Positions 24,150 to 35,160 of a DNA stretch of 64,000 nucleotides are shown here, piece by piece. The position numbers and the translations under genes are program-made. The first letter of the stretch is position 1; each line of letters begins with the position of its first letter. The notes under the pieces were generated by a model. It was not told the origin of the DNA. It searched no databases and saw only the letters and a program-made list of their open reading frames with translations. The DNA comes from Epiperipatus broadwayi (lineage: Eukaryota; Onychophora; Udeonychophora; Euonychophora; Peripatidae). The stretch is from positions 310,001 through 374,000 of the forward strand of contig JAQFVV010006706.1 of NCBI GenBank assembly GCA_028023455.1, given 5' to 3'.

Positions 24150-26087
24150 CTCAAAAATCAGAGGGTGAAAATTAGAAAAGTGCTAATTCTAATGTTGGTA
24201 AAAAGATCTATAAATATATTGTCAATTAGCATTGTTAGAGATAAATTTTGGCATTTTGTTAAAGATAAAATAAGATTTCAGTATGTGTTTAATGCAGAAT
24301 AATGCAGCGGAAAATGATCCAGAGTTTCTTCTTTTTTTGTGGCATAGAGAACAATAAGCAACAAAATTTACAAATGCCATCTTTTTTGCAAGAAATGTAT
24401 TGGTGGATAGACCTTCCAGATTGATTTTTATTAGGAAAGCAAAATATTTTGGCTTCAGATATCAATGTTTGAACATTCATATTATTTGTTCATTTGTAAA
24501 TGTGAAATTGATATTAGGTATGTTACTGATTTCTGTCATGGGTTAAAGGAACCTAACTTGAAATCATATTTAGTATTTTATCAATAAGATTACATTTACT
24601 TTGTGGTAGTTGTATCAGAAGTAGGGATTTGTATAAATCATTTGACAACAGGGTAGGAATTGATTATTTTATTGATTTCATTAATTGATCTTTAAAAATA
24701 TTTAAAAAAATATGAAGCTGTGCAGTTGTTTTTGAAAATATTAAGATATTAATAAGAAATACTTTAGCATGAATTGAAAGGTAAGCTTTATATAAGGAGT
24801 TGATAAGTGAATTCTAGAGACAAGAAGATTGTTTTTAATTGTGGTTCTCATAGTATGTATAGCAAGGTGGATGAGAAAACCTAGAAAATTATGTGGATTT
24901 GCTGTAAAAGGAGAATTAGTTTTATTTTCTGTCAAGATGTCACAGATAATTATTTCAATTTGTTAATTTCAATTTGTTAACCTGCAAAGAATATACTTTA
25001 GTATAGTCTTTAAGTGTGTTTACAAATTGAGGAATATATTTTTTGAAGGTAGGAATATGACAATATCATCTGTGTAGCAGATATGTTTGATGCATGTTTG
25101 ATGCATTTATTTATGGTGTTAATTTGAATCCCTGAAAGTTTTCTTTCAATATTCATTAGGAGAGGGTTAATATAAATAATAAAAAGCAGTGCACTAAAAG
25201 GTGAGCCTTCAGATATTGAGTTGTATAGATTAAAATTAGAGGATGTTTATCAGAAAGCATAATGAAAATTTATCAATTTGTAAGTAAATTTGCAATAATG
25301 TATAAGAGAGGGTTTGGGGTGTCATTTTTTAAAAGCTGTAATCATTTATCTATTAGTATTAAATCAAAGGCAGCAGAAATATCCAACTGAATTGCAATAG
25401 GCCTAGTCTTTCTAGAGGTTTGTCACATGACCTATAATAATTTTGAATATAATAACTGTTACAGAAGTTGAAGATTCTTTCTTGGCAAATTTAAATGGTG
25501 ATATTGAAGTCAGAATTATAGGTTATATCATATATTTTATAAGTGGGTCAATTGTTTGCTTAGGATTAGTCATAAATTGTTTAGAGGGGTGAGAGTAGTG
25601 TTTTGTTTAAGGGAAAAGTCTATAGATACAGGGTATAATTGATCAATAATATGAGGAAAGATATTTTATAAGATTATGTGCTTTAGAATTGGTGAAGTGA
25701 TTGAAGGGTGTCAATATAAATTGGGGTATAGAATGTGGTCCAGAATGTGTGCTATTATGTATTGAATTTAATTTAAAAGCTATTTTCATGTTTTAGCAGT
25801 GAGTTTGGCATCACTGTGACCAAATAGAAAAGGAGTAATCAAAGCTTTTTTATTAGATTGTAATTTTTCTTTGAACAAATATTTAAGAAAGCATATATTC
25901 TCCAGCAATTAGATGGGTGTTTTTTTATGAATGAATATGGCATTATGTTTTTAGTTTTGTAGCAAAGGGCCAATCTAATATAGTTCTAGGGTCAATTATG
26001 GAACTGTGCCAAAATAACTTTGATTTTTTTAGTAGATAAGTATTATGCTAAGGTAAGTTCAGTTTTTTTATATTGTTGTTTAAGTAT
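24150..26087 (-). mobile_element. older L1/Tx1-like LINE, 3' half (RT domain), split by the young LINE
   Basis: Decayed coding on -. From about 26050 downward, KSKLFWHSS and ILDWPFATK align with ORF2 residues 338-360 of the young element (RAKCFLAQQ, YLRWALGYN). At about 25225-25140, SEGSPFSALLFIIYINPLL aligns with the RT motif PQGSPLSALFFTAYINPLL. At 25065-25076 the catalytic box reads YTDD (young copy YIDD), in ICYTDDIVIF. Further down, NVQTLISEAK and a CKFC knuckle remnant (about 24365-24480) mark the C-terminal region. Stops and frameshifts abound. Its 5' half is at 32397-35595. The 3' boundary is approximate. Confidence 0.8.
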
Positions 26088-26100
26088 AAGAATAAAGTAA
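26088..26100. repeat. target-site duplication, left copy
   Basis: AAGAATAAAGTAA, identical to 32397-32409 and directly abutting both ends of the full-length LINE. Because this sequence occurs once in the reading frame of the older LINE, it is the duplicated insertion target. Confidence 0.85.
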
Positions 26101-26241
26101 CTTCCGCTTTTGGCAGCCATCTTTGCAACTGGTCTTATTAAAAGCGTCCCTTTGCGATTCAGTTTCAAGAAGACAGGGACGGTTGTCCCCTTACCTTTAC
26201 GTCTTTTATTCAAGGTAAGTCGGTTTTAAACATTATTTATT
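26101..26241 (+). promoter_or_regulatory. LINE 5' UTR / presumed internal promoter
   Basis: 141 bp between the target duplication and ORF1 ATG. LINEs of this type carry their own promoter here; no TATA box is seen, as is usual. GACAGGGACGGTTGTCCCC (about 26173-26191) can form a small hairpin. CAAGGTAAGT at 26211-26220 is a perfect splice-donor consensus, 22 nt upstream of the ORF1 ATG; whether it is used is unknown. Confidence 0.5.
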
Positions 26242-28887
26242 ATGGAAAGTGATAATATAATCAATAACTCTCAAATTAATGTTAACCCCGATCTCAGCAT
26301 TCAACCTAGCAATGCAGCCATCGGTCGTAAATATTATAGCCTTAGATCTAATCTAAATGCAACTAAACTAACTTCTACTACAAATAAAAACCCACAAACC
26401 AATAAATCAAATGAAAACACCATCACAAATATCAACAAAAGTTTAGAAAATATTCAACTTACCCCTAATATAAACAATAGCATAAATATCTCATCAAGTG
26501 AAACTATTGAAATCCTTAACAATACAAGCAAAAACCAATCATCTCCTCTCCGAAGATTTTACGCTCCCGCAGAAGACTCTAATGAGCAATTTTCTTTGCC
26601 CTATAATACCCTGAAAACCATATCTGAAAATAATAGACAAAATTTCAAACAAGATGATATCAACGAATTTTTTAAAGTTAAAAGTTTTCCACCAGAGGTC
26701 GTCAAAACCAGCGCTGTCACATTACAGTTTGTCAACAGTAAATTTAAAAATCAAAAAGAAGAAATAAATTTTAAAACTAATAAACCTCATTCCAAAACAA
26801 ACAAAGATTATAGCACAGAACAATCCATTGCTACATCAGCCAACTTGCGATCTAAACCAATTTCCTCATTTCCAATATTGAAAAATTCCACTACGTACGC
26901 AAATATCGTAAGGTCTAAAAATTCTGAGAGAATCTCCGAAAATATTAAGGCCGATAATTTCAATGAACTATATTTAAATATCTCAGAATTAGACACAGAA
27001 CAAGAATCAAACACTCTGGAAAATGTCTCATTTAATATAAACGATCTTAATGATGACATGTTCCTAAAAATAAATAACGAGTTTAACAAAACGATTCCCA
27101 ACACTCTGTATAAATCGTTTACAAACTACTACAGCGATAAGTCGTTAATCTTAGCCATAACAAATCAACAATGTGCGTTATATAAGTTCCCTCTAGAACA
27201 ATTATACAGTCTAATCAATCAAAATCAATTAGGCAGAGGCATTCACATGATCCTTAATCATCCCAATGACCGCTATGTTATCGTTGAGTTTAAAACGTGG
27301 GCGGACCGTATGAACTTTAAAAATAACTACTGATCTTTGGGAAATTATATACTTTGCTCCATAGATATGAACCGTCCAGTTACACTATCTGGCAGAATTC
27401 AAAACTGCCTTGCCCATTTGAAAGAACAAGAACTACAAGACATCCTTATTAATTATGGTTCAATTAGTAAATTTAAACACCTACTAAACCCTCACTTCGA
27501 AGATCAAATTCTGTCCAATACAGTTGTCTTCACACTTACTTTAAAGAAAAACATTATACCCACTGACATACCCACCATTATTACTGCAAGAGGCTCTCCT
27601 ATGGTTTTGACCTTCAGGGGAGTACAGCCACAATGTTTCTTCTGCCTTCAAAGAACACACCTTATTAAAGATTGTGCAGCAAGAATATGCATACACTGTG
27701 GTATTAAAAAGAATAAAGTTCACAGATGCCCTGGTAGACCTATTAATATGGCTATCACATCCTTAAATAGACAATCACCACATGGGACTAATTCAAACAG
27801 CAACCTCACAAACCCAGACAATCTGACTCAAATAAATCCTCCAACAAACCCTCTCACATCCAAACCTATCTTTCAAAATGAAAATCTTCAAGAAAGAACA
27901 AACACCAACCTCTACACTAATAGTAGTGAATCAGAGAACCAAGCAATAACATATACTGCTACTAAACCAATCTCTCAAACCAATAATACTCAAGATCATT
28001 CATTAGATACATATTGTACTAATCCCCGAGAAACAATGCTAGGCCAAACTCTTTCTATAAAAGAAGACAATATGACCAAACCATCTAACGAGAGCAAGGA
28101 AAACCCAGGCAATGAAGAAAATACACTTAAAAAATTTCAAAACAATTCATCTATAACAACTCCCACCCAGCTTAAAACCAATGATGCTTCATCATTCGTG
28201 CCAGCTAAGTCTAATAAACCTAAACAAAGTGATCCACAAACTGTCCTCAATTCATCAACGCCTGCAGTAATCAACCATCCAGATGAAAAGCGTTATCAAA
28301 CACTCAACCCAAAACTCAGCATAATTAATGTTTCACAACAGTTACAGCAAACCGAAAATGACTCAGATCTAAAATTTAAACCAAATTCTTATAACAATAA
28401 AAAAACACTTTCATCAAAAGTACAGGAAAAAGAAAACAACACTACTAAACTTTAAAAAACCCCTAAAACCAACACAACAAATACCCAAAATACAAATAAG
28501 AAAATTAAAAGAAAATCAATTCGCTCAGATAAATCAAGCTCTGATGATGACAGCTCCCATCGAATACATTATTCACCACCACCCACTAGCAAACAAATCT
28601 CAGATATATCCAGCACAAAGCTTCACAAATCCATAGAAAAAAAGAGGAAAACCATGGATCCTATAACCATCGATACCATTGATCCATCTGACGAATCTCA
28701 GACAGATTACACTACTTCATCAGACACCGAAGACTTCATGGATGCGTTTCCTCAACCAACAAATATATCACCAATCCATCCACAAGTTCAATCACAAGAC
28801 TCTGATTTCCAAACAACATCAGAACTCATTAACATGGAGATGCCCCACATTGACTTGGTACACTTTGCTGAGGATGGTTTGGATTAA
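26242..28887 (+). pseudogene. LINE ORF1 (nucleic-acid-binding, gag-like), two in-frame stops
   Basis: A single reading frame of 882 codons from ATG 26242 to TAA 28885-28887, cut by TGA at 27331-27333 and TAA at 28453-28455. The three open parts are 363, 372+ and over 140 codons. Part 1 is a long Asn/Ser/Thr-rich, probably disordered N-terminus. Around the first stop lies an RRM-like stretch (LSGRIQNCLAHLKEQELQDI, then NYGSISKFKHLL). Then come two zinc knuckles: C-x2-C-x4-H-x4-C (residues about 465-478, QCFFC...HLIKDC) and a following C-x2-C-x7-H-x-C (about 483-496). The remainder is a polar tail. ORF1 proteins of L1/Tx1 elements bind the element RNA and form the RNP with ORF2. TGA could derive from TGG by one change. 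Whether the stops are decay or are read through cannot be told here; homology to the - strand relic spans the first stop region, which argues for one ancestral protein. Confidence 0.8.
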
Positions 28888-28893
28888 TCTATC

Positions 28894-31800
28894 ATGTTCT
28901 GCAAAATTGCTGGCATTAATATTCGCGGCATCAACTCAATTGATAGAGTTCTAGCTATTAAAAACTGGCTCTCGCTCTGCTCCCCTCATATACTTCTTAT
29001 GGGTGAAACTAAATATCACCATAAGACTGATCATAAAATATTATCTCTTCTCTCAGCTCTCGGATTTACTAGATTTTCCATAGGCCATTCTGCTTCAGGT
29101 GGAGTCGGTATTCTTCTCAGCAAGTCAACACCACCAAACAGTTTTAGTATTCTATTCCTAGATGCCAATATTATTGTCATAGAAATAGACTATTGGGGTT
29201 ACCCAATCATCATAGCTTATATATGTACAGCCAAAGACACCTCTCAATATCTAAAAATAATCCATATCCTAAATGCCATCAACGCTAACAGAGCCTCTCC
29301 TACTATTCTTCTGGGAGACTTTAACACTACATACAATGACTTCAACAAGAGATTTTTGCATCTAATAAATTGCAGATTAATGTGTGGAGAGGGTTTCTTC
29401 CCTCCTGAAGCCTACTCTTTCTATACTAAAACTAAAAAGTCCCTGATTGATTTGGTTTTCTACACCCCAGACCTCCATTTCAACCTTGATGCAGCCTTGG
29501 CCCCTGTTTCTTTCTCTGATCATATGGCTCTAATCTTACAACTTACACCTATTGCAATCCCTACACCCATTGATGGACCTGGTAAAACCATGCGCATGAT
29601 CACCCAATCAAATATGACCGAAATGATAGTGTCTGAGGCATACACCCTTTACCAGAAAATAAACATCCTTTCCCTGCCTGCTGAGGAGGGCTGGTTTTCC
29701 TTCATTGGAATACTTCAGTCCATATTAAATCACCACACCAGGAAAATCAAAGAACCTAATGGCCTTCTAAATGACCTAACAGACATTAATATACAACTTC
29801 AAGCATCACAGCAAAATTTCACAAATACAGAAAAAATTATCTTCCTTAAAAATCTCTACAAAATCAAGCAAAAGTCCCTTGCAGAATATATATCCATCAG
29901 AAGAGCCAAATGTTTCTTAGCACAACAACACTGCTGGATGAGAGACTATCTCAGATGGGCACTGGGATACAATAAAAAACAAATCACTCCCTTATCCATT
30001 AATACTAATGGAACCAATCTTATTGGCTTTCCAATGATGCAGCACATCAGCAAACAATTCTGCCAATTAATGCAAAAAGATGGAGCTCCTCCTATAAACA
30101 GCTGGTTAGATGCTGGTGACCCCGGCGAACATGGCATCATGGAAATCCAAATCAAAAAGAAGATAACATCTCTCCCTGACGGCGTTCATCCTGGCCTTCA
30201 TGGCATCCCAAATTTCCTTCTCAAACACCTCAGTCAATTCACTGTGCCAATTATTAAAAAAATGATTGATCACCTAGCCTCCGGCAACAGAAACATAACA
30301 GATCTTTACCCAGTGGCACTCGTGCCTTTTATTAAAAAAGCAAAACCACTAAACGACATTAACAGTATCCGGCCAATTTCCATGACCCCATTGCTTATCA
30401 AGATAATTGAGTCAGTCATTAAAGATCAAATCCAAACTCAAATTCTTAGCCATATCTCATCAAACCAATACGGAAAAAAGGGATCATCAACCTCGCATGC
30501 TATGTCCAATGTAACTGCACTGTTCAATTACATCAGAGGACATCATAAATCAAAACCTATTGCTGTCCAGCTGGATGTTGCGGCAGCATTTGATTCAGTC
30601 CAGATAAACATCCTTCTGGATATTCTGTTGGAATGCAACATTCCAGCTGGGATTGTACAGATGATCAGCAATCTGCTCAACAACAGAGAGATTTTTCTCT
30701 CTCTTGATGGCAAGATCACACCAGGTTTCAAGCCATACAAGTCGATCCCTCAAGGATCCCCGCTCAGTGCCCTTTTCTTCACAGCATACATCAACCCTCT
30801 TCTGATGGATATAGAAAAAAACCTCCCTGAAATTTTCCTTCCCTCTCTCAATAAAAGCTTCAATGTATTTGCATATATTGATGACATCATGGTTGTGCTT
30901 CCCACCATTAAATACCATCCTAATCTCATGAACATATTAAACAGAAATACAGTGAAACTTGGCCTACAAATAAATTTTAACAAATCTTCCATCTGGAAGA
31001 TAATGTCTGGTAAACAAATTAACTCTCCCTTTTCTGCAAAACCCCAAAGATACCTAGGTTTTCCAATCTACAAAACTCCAACTGCAATGGCAAGAGAGAT
31101 TCAAGATGCAATCCTCCATTCAACTGAAGCCATCACCACTTCACTCTCTAGAGTATACCTTTCATTATATGGAAAGGTTGGCCTCCTCAACATGATCATA
31201 ATGCCAAAAATCTCATATTATCTTCCATTCATTAAAATGTCTAAACAGTTTCAAAATAAAATTAACCGATTATGCACCAAACTTCTCTGGAGAGGAAGGA
31301 CAGTTGCTATTAGCTTGCGAGGTATCCAACGACCACGCAGGTTCAATGGACTGTCATTCCACTCAATACAAGCAATCATTTTACAGAAAACCCACAACAC
31401 TCTACATAATCTGATCCTCTCCTGTGGATACTCTAACATTATTAAAAAAGTTACACCGACAGATCGTCCTCCACCCTCTTCCAGTTCATGGATAGCATCC
31501 CTAATACAACAACTACAACTTTATAACCCGATAACATCCTTTAACCTTAACCAAAAAATCACCTTATGGGAAGCATACAATATAATCAACTATAATCAAC
31601 AACCCATTAAAACCAGCCTAAAAATAACCAACCAAAGACTCATTACACACTTCAAAAGATGGAGTCTGGAACCCAAATTCCTTGACTTCATCATTAAAAT
31701 AAATCTTAATGCGCTACCCATGAATTGGTTTCTCTATCACCGAAGAGGTTTTACCAGCATTGACCCTATATGTGGTCTGTGTGCTCGTGAAGATGAAACC

Positions 31801-32121
31801 ATAGACCATATTATACACCAGTGCCCAAGACTTAAAACTCTAAAAGATATAATTATAATCAATTCCAACATAAGACCTGATATGATTTTCTCACTCGAAA
31901 ATGCCATTCATAATGGGTTTTTTTCAATAATAAGGCTTTCTACCTTTGTCCTTTATTCCATATGGATAGTGAGATGCAAAAGTCTCATGGAATTACCCCC
32001 GCCACAAATCATACCATTGTTCTATCAAACGCTCAAAAAAATCAAGAAACGTGACCAGCTCCTTGCCTCCAGTAAAGTCTTTGCTGACACCTGGTCTTTA
32101 ATTGCTCTTTCCTTTTCCTGA
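28894..32121 (+). CDS. LINE ORF2: APE endonuclease-reverse transcriptase, 1075 aa
   Basis: An uninterrupted ORF. Residues 1-220 form an APE-type endonuclease that nicks target DNA: N-terminal GINIRG (7-12), GETK with the catalytic Glu at 38, GDFN (141-144), IDLVF (185-189) and the terminal SDH (208-210). Residues about 470-720 form the reverse transcriptase: SIRPISMTPL (491-500), QLDVAAAFDSV (559-569, first catalytic Asp), IPQGSPLSALFFTAYINPLL (618-637) and the active site FAYIDDIMVV (659-668). KLLWRGRTVAISL (796-808) is the block seen after the RT in L1/Tx1 types. The C-terminus has a CCHC knuckle, C960-x2-C963-x8-H972-x4-C977. Length is typical for this class. The start ATG lies 6 nt after the ORF1 stop and in the same frame, suggesting translation by termination-reinitiation. 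All visible catalytic residues are present, so the protein could be active. Confidence 0.92.
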   Translation: MFCKIAGINIRGINSIDRVLAIKNWLSLCSPHILLMGETKYHHKTDHKILSLLSALGFTRFSIGHSASGGVGILLSKSTPPNSFSILFLDANIIVIEIDYWGYPIIIAYICTAKDTSQYLKIIHILNAINANRASPTILLGDFNTTYNDFNKRFLHLINCRLMCGEGFFPPEAYSFYTKTKKSLIDLVFYTPDLHFNLDAALAPVSFSDHMALILQLTPIAIPTPIDGPGKTMRMITQSNMTEMIVSEAYTLYQKINILSLPAEEGWFSFIGILQSILNHHTRKIKEPNGLLNDLTDINIQLQASQQNFTNTEKIIFLKNLYKIKQKSLAEYISIRRAKCFLAQQHCWMRDYLRWALGYNKKQITPLSINTNGTNLIGFPMMQHISKQFCQLMQKDGAPPINSWLDAGDPGEHGIMEIQIKKKITSLPDGVHPGLHGIPNFLLKHLSQFTVPIIKKMIDHLASGNRNITDLYPVALVPFIKKAKPLNDINSIRPISMTPLLIKIIESVIKDQIQTQILSHISSNQYGKKGSSTSHAMSNVTALFNYIRGHHKSKPIAVQLDVAAAFDSVQINILLDILLECNIPAGIVQMISNLLNNREIFLSLDGKITPGFKPYKSIPQGSPLSALFFTAYINPLLMDIEKNLPEIFLPSLNKSFNVFAYIDDIMVVLPTIKYHPNLMNILNRNTVKLGLQINFNKSSIWKIMSGKQINSPFSAKPQRYLGFPIYKTPTAMAREIQDAILHSTEAITTSLSRVYLSLYGKVGLLNMIIMPKISYYLPFIKMSKQFQNKINRLCTKLLWRGRTVAISLRGIQRPRRFNGLSFHSIQAIILQKTHNTLHNLILSCGYSNIIKKVTPTDRPPPSSSSWIASLIQQLQLYNPITSFNLNQKITLWEAYNIINYNQQPIKTSLKITNQRLITHFKRWSLEPKFLDFIIKINLNALPMNWFLYHRRGFTSIDPICGLCAREDETIDHIIHQCPRLKTLKDIIIINSNIRPDMIFSLENAIHNGFFSIIRLSTFVLYSIWIVRCKSLMELPPPQIIPLFYQTLKKIKKRDQLLASSKVFADTWSLIALSFS

Positions 32122-32396
32122 TTATCAATTCCCACCTACCCAGCATTATAGAATAGTCATTTATAAAAGAAAATATTCATGTTTATATTAAAAATGCTAA
32201 TACCATTAAACAAGTTCTTTGAATCTCTTCACTATACCTAACCACATAAGAGTATAACATTGTGCTCTCATAACATAATCTAGCCAGATGACATATAGAA
32301 CATTATATAATCATATTATTGTACAATTTATTCATTTATTCATCCTTTATTAGTATGTAATCACTATTTATTGTTAATAAAATTTTTATTGAAATG

Positions 32397-32409
32397 AAGA
32401 ATAAAGTAA
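32397..32409. repeat. target-site duplication, right copy
   Basis: AAGAATAAAGTAA, identical to 26088-26100, immediately after the 3' end of the full-length LINE. Within the older LINE it reads on - as part of the conserved segment equivalent to ORF2 residues about 312-320. Confidence 0.85.
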
Positions 32410-34838
32410 ATAGAATTTTTATCACAAGGAGTACTTTTTAATTTTTGATGGATAGTATCTAATTCTTTTAGTAGTAAAATAGATTTACTTTTTTGGTGCA
32501 AAAATTGATAGTAGAGAAAATAATTTTCATAAAGAAAATAAAAGAAACCCAAACATCTACTGTGCTTAATGACATGTTTATTCTCCTAAAGTAGATATAT
32601 AAATTTCAAATATTACTGCTTCCAGTATTAAGGAATTTAAAGTTTGGATGGTATTGGAAATCAATGTTTATATTGATACTTAGGGCAAAATGATTAAAAA
32701 AGGTTTTAATAATGAAATGAAGATCAGATGAGTAGAACAATAAGTCAATTAGGGAAGATAGCTTTTGGGTGTAGAAGGATATATATTGTTTAGGGGAAAA
32801 CTCTCTACCAGTCATTAAATGTTTATTGATCAGATTCAAATATTTGAAAACAAATTCATTATATGTTAAAGACACCTAAAGGTTTGGTTGAGTGGGGATT
32901 AGTAGATAAAATTACATTGATATATTTAATTATTGATAATATTAATTCAGTTTTATTATATAAGTAAAGTTATAATATTAATTGTAAAGGCAATATGGTA
33001 TACAGTGATGATATTCATGTTTCATTAAGAAATAAAATTTTAAAATATTAAAAGGGGGATTTCTATTGTATTAAGATTCCAACTTCTACAGCAGAAGAAA
33101 TGGAATGGAATGGGAAATTAAAAAAAAAACATTTACTCACATATCTTTGAGGTTCAGTGTAGCTATTGAGGGTATATTCTGCTTCTGTGAATAGTAGGAG
33201 ATTGTGGGGAGTTAAGATCTCTTACATTTATTTCTGTGATGTTGAGCAATATATAGGGTCTGTGTGTGTGTAAATAAGGTGGATATTTTAGTAAAAAGAA
33301 TTAGCCATATATATTAAAAAGACAGATAATTATAAATAAATAATGTAATTAATTAATAGGTCTCTTTCCCAAGATTAGACCCAAAAGAAAAAATTAAAAC
33401 AGTGCTATAACTTACTAATTGTGAGTAGAGTTTTTGCCAGATTCTTGGGTGAAGCATGAAATTACTAATCCTGCTTAATCTAAGCTTAATAAGGGTTTCC
33501 ATCAAAAGTTCACTTTCATTAAAAGTATTTTGTCTAAGTCTTTCTTAAATATTTGTGCTATCATTGTTTTATTTTAATTGTGAGTCAGATGATATTATTA
33601 TTTCTTTTGGAATAGTTAAGTCTATTGGAAAGTTTTGATTTGTTTTTGACATTGATTATCTTTTATGAGTATCAACTGTTACCAATCAACATTATTTGTT
33701 CTTAGGTTAACTGAACTGTATCATTATTACCTTGCCTAGACCATTAATGCATGGAAGCCTCACTATTAACAGAGTCCCCAGATATTTATGTATATTTGTT
33801 TTTGTTTTTTGTTCCTGAGTGAGTCCGACTATTGGATGGAGAATTTTCATTTATTGTGAGGTTGTTAAATTTGATTAATTTGGATTGACCATGGCTATTT
33901 TCATTTAGGAAAAATGTTTTCTTTTTTTTTTTGTATGCATAGGATTGTTTTTTTTTTTTACTTTTAGTTAAAATATAATCATCCTCATCTCTGGAACAAT
34001 TAGAAATATTTTTAAATATAGATTGTGTTTGGTATCCATTTCTGTGTCTGACAGAGAGTGAATTACTTATAATCTCTGTAGTGTTGGTTTCTGAAAGAGT
34101 AATATTTTCTTTAGAGAAGGATGGCAGATTATATATACTAATTTGTCCATGGGTGATGTTTTATCTTGTGGTTTCATTTGTGAGAAAATTTTTGCAGGCA
34201 TTTGGAATTGGTTTTTGAATAAGGTTTGCATTATCTGATATAGTGAACACTGATATGTTTGATTACTTTTTAATCCACATTGACTACAGAAATGTTCTGA
34301 TATTCTTTAATCAAATAAATTCTTGATTTGCAGAAAAAGCATTGTGATGAGATTCCTTGGAATGTAATAATAAGAGGTAATGTCTCAGTTGAATATAATG
34401 TGTTTATCTTTGTTTGCTAGACATTTTTGTTGAGAGTCAGATTAAATATTGCGGTGTTAGTTAGTACTAGTACTGCTCCTCTTCTTTCTAGAAGATTTTT
34501 AAACTTTAAAATGTATCTGTATTTGTTGAATAATTCATGTAAGTTATGAGCTCCAAAATTGATGTGATAATTTTGATTTGCCCTGCTAAAGTGCTTGTTC
34601 CATTGATATTAATGTAGCAGATAATTTTATCATACAATATATGAATGTTTTTTTTCCAAAAATATGTTTTTGAGTAGCATTGTGAAATTATAAGAAGATG
34701 TATCAGTTGTTTGGATGTTCCAATATTTTATAAATTAAATTCCATAATTTTTTTCTGTAAACAAAGTATAAAAATTCTCTGTAGGGAATTTTGATGATTT
34801 TGGTATATATATATATATCAGTTATTGAAATAATGTCA

Positions 34839-35160
34839 CATGATCACCATTATTTATGCTTACACAAGCTGTTTACACAGATGCCAAACTCTCCACATAG
34901 TAGCGCCACTCAGTGCAAGCCAGAGTAATCAGTAAGATGCAGGAAGATTTGTGCATAAAATATCTATTTAGTGCTTACTAGGTGCAGTGTTCTCACATTC
35001 AAAGGTCCTCACTGATGAAAGCTACAAGTTCCAAACTAGTGTGGGGATATAAGATGAGTAGGCACTAGATAGGAATTTTATGCACATACCTGCTTCCAGT
35101 GATTATTCTGGCTTGCAATAAATGGTGCTACTAAATGGAGAGTTTTGCTTCTGTGTTTTG
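34839..35160. mobile_element. hairpin MITE family B, copy 1
   Basis: The left arm about 34883-34982 (CAAACTCTCCACATAGTAGCGCC, GTGCAAGCCAGAGTAATCA, TTTGTGCATAAA, CTATTTAGTGCTTAC) is repeated inverted at about 35056-35155 (GTAGGCACTAGATAGG, TTTTATGCACATACC, TGATTATTCTGGCTTGCA, GGTGCTACTAAATGGAGAGTTTTG). The left terminus CATGATCACCATTATTTATGCTTACAC is shared with the right terminus of the copy at 55.3 kb. No protein is encoded. It lies within the older LINE's ORF1. Confidence 0.65.

Larger units (their letters stand above)
26101..32396 (+). mobile_element. near-intact L1/Tx1-like LINE retrotransposon, 6296 bp
   Basis: Boundaries are set by the 13-bp target duplication. Layout: 5' UTR 26101-26241 starting CTTCCGCTTTTGGCAGCCATC, ORF1 26242-28887 (two in-frame stops), 6-nt spacer, ORF2 28894-32121, and a 3' UTR of 275 bp ending GTTAATAAAATTTTTATTGAAATG with a polyadenylation-type AATAAA but no long poly-A tail. 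The element is clearly less AT-rich than its surroundings and its codons carry many C-ending triplets, as expected for a recent insertion. The clade call (L1 superfamily, Tx1 side) rests on APE endonuclease, ORF1 zinc knuckles, the 'KLLWRGR' block after the RT and the C-terminal CCHC. An exact clade needs a tree. Confidence 0.9.

Noticed and set aside
29946-31439. Several - strand ORFs of 60-107 codons
   Set aside because: They are antisense shadows of the LINE ORF2 at 28894-32121.
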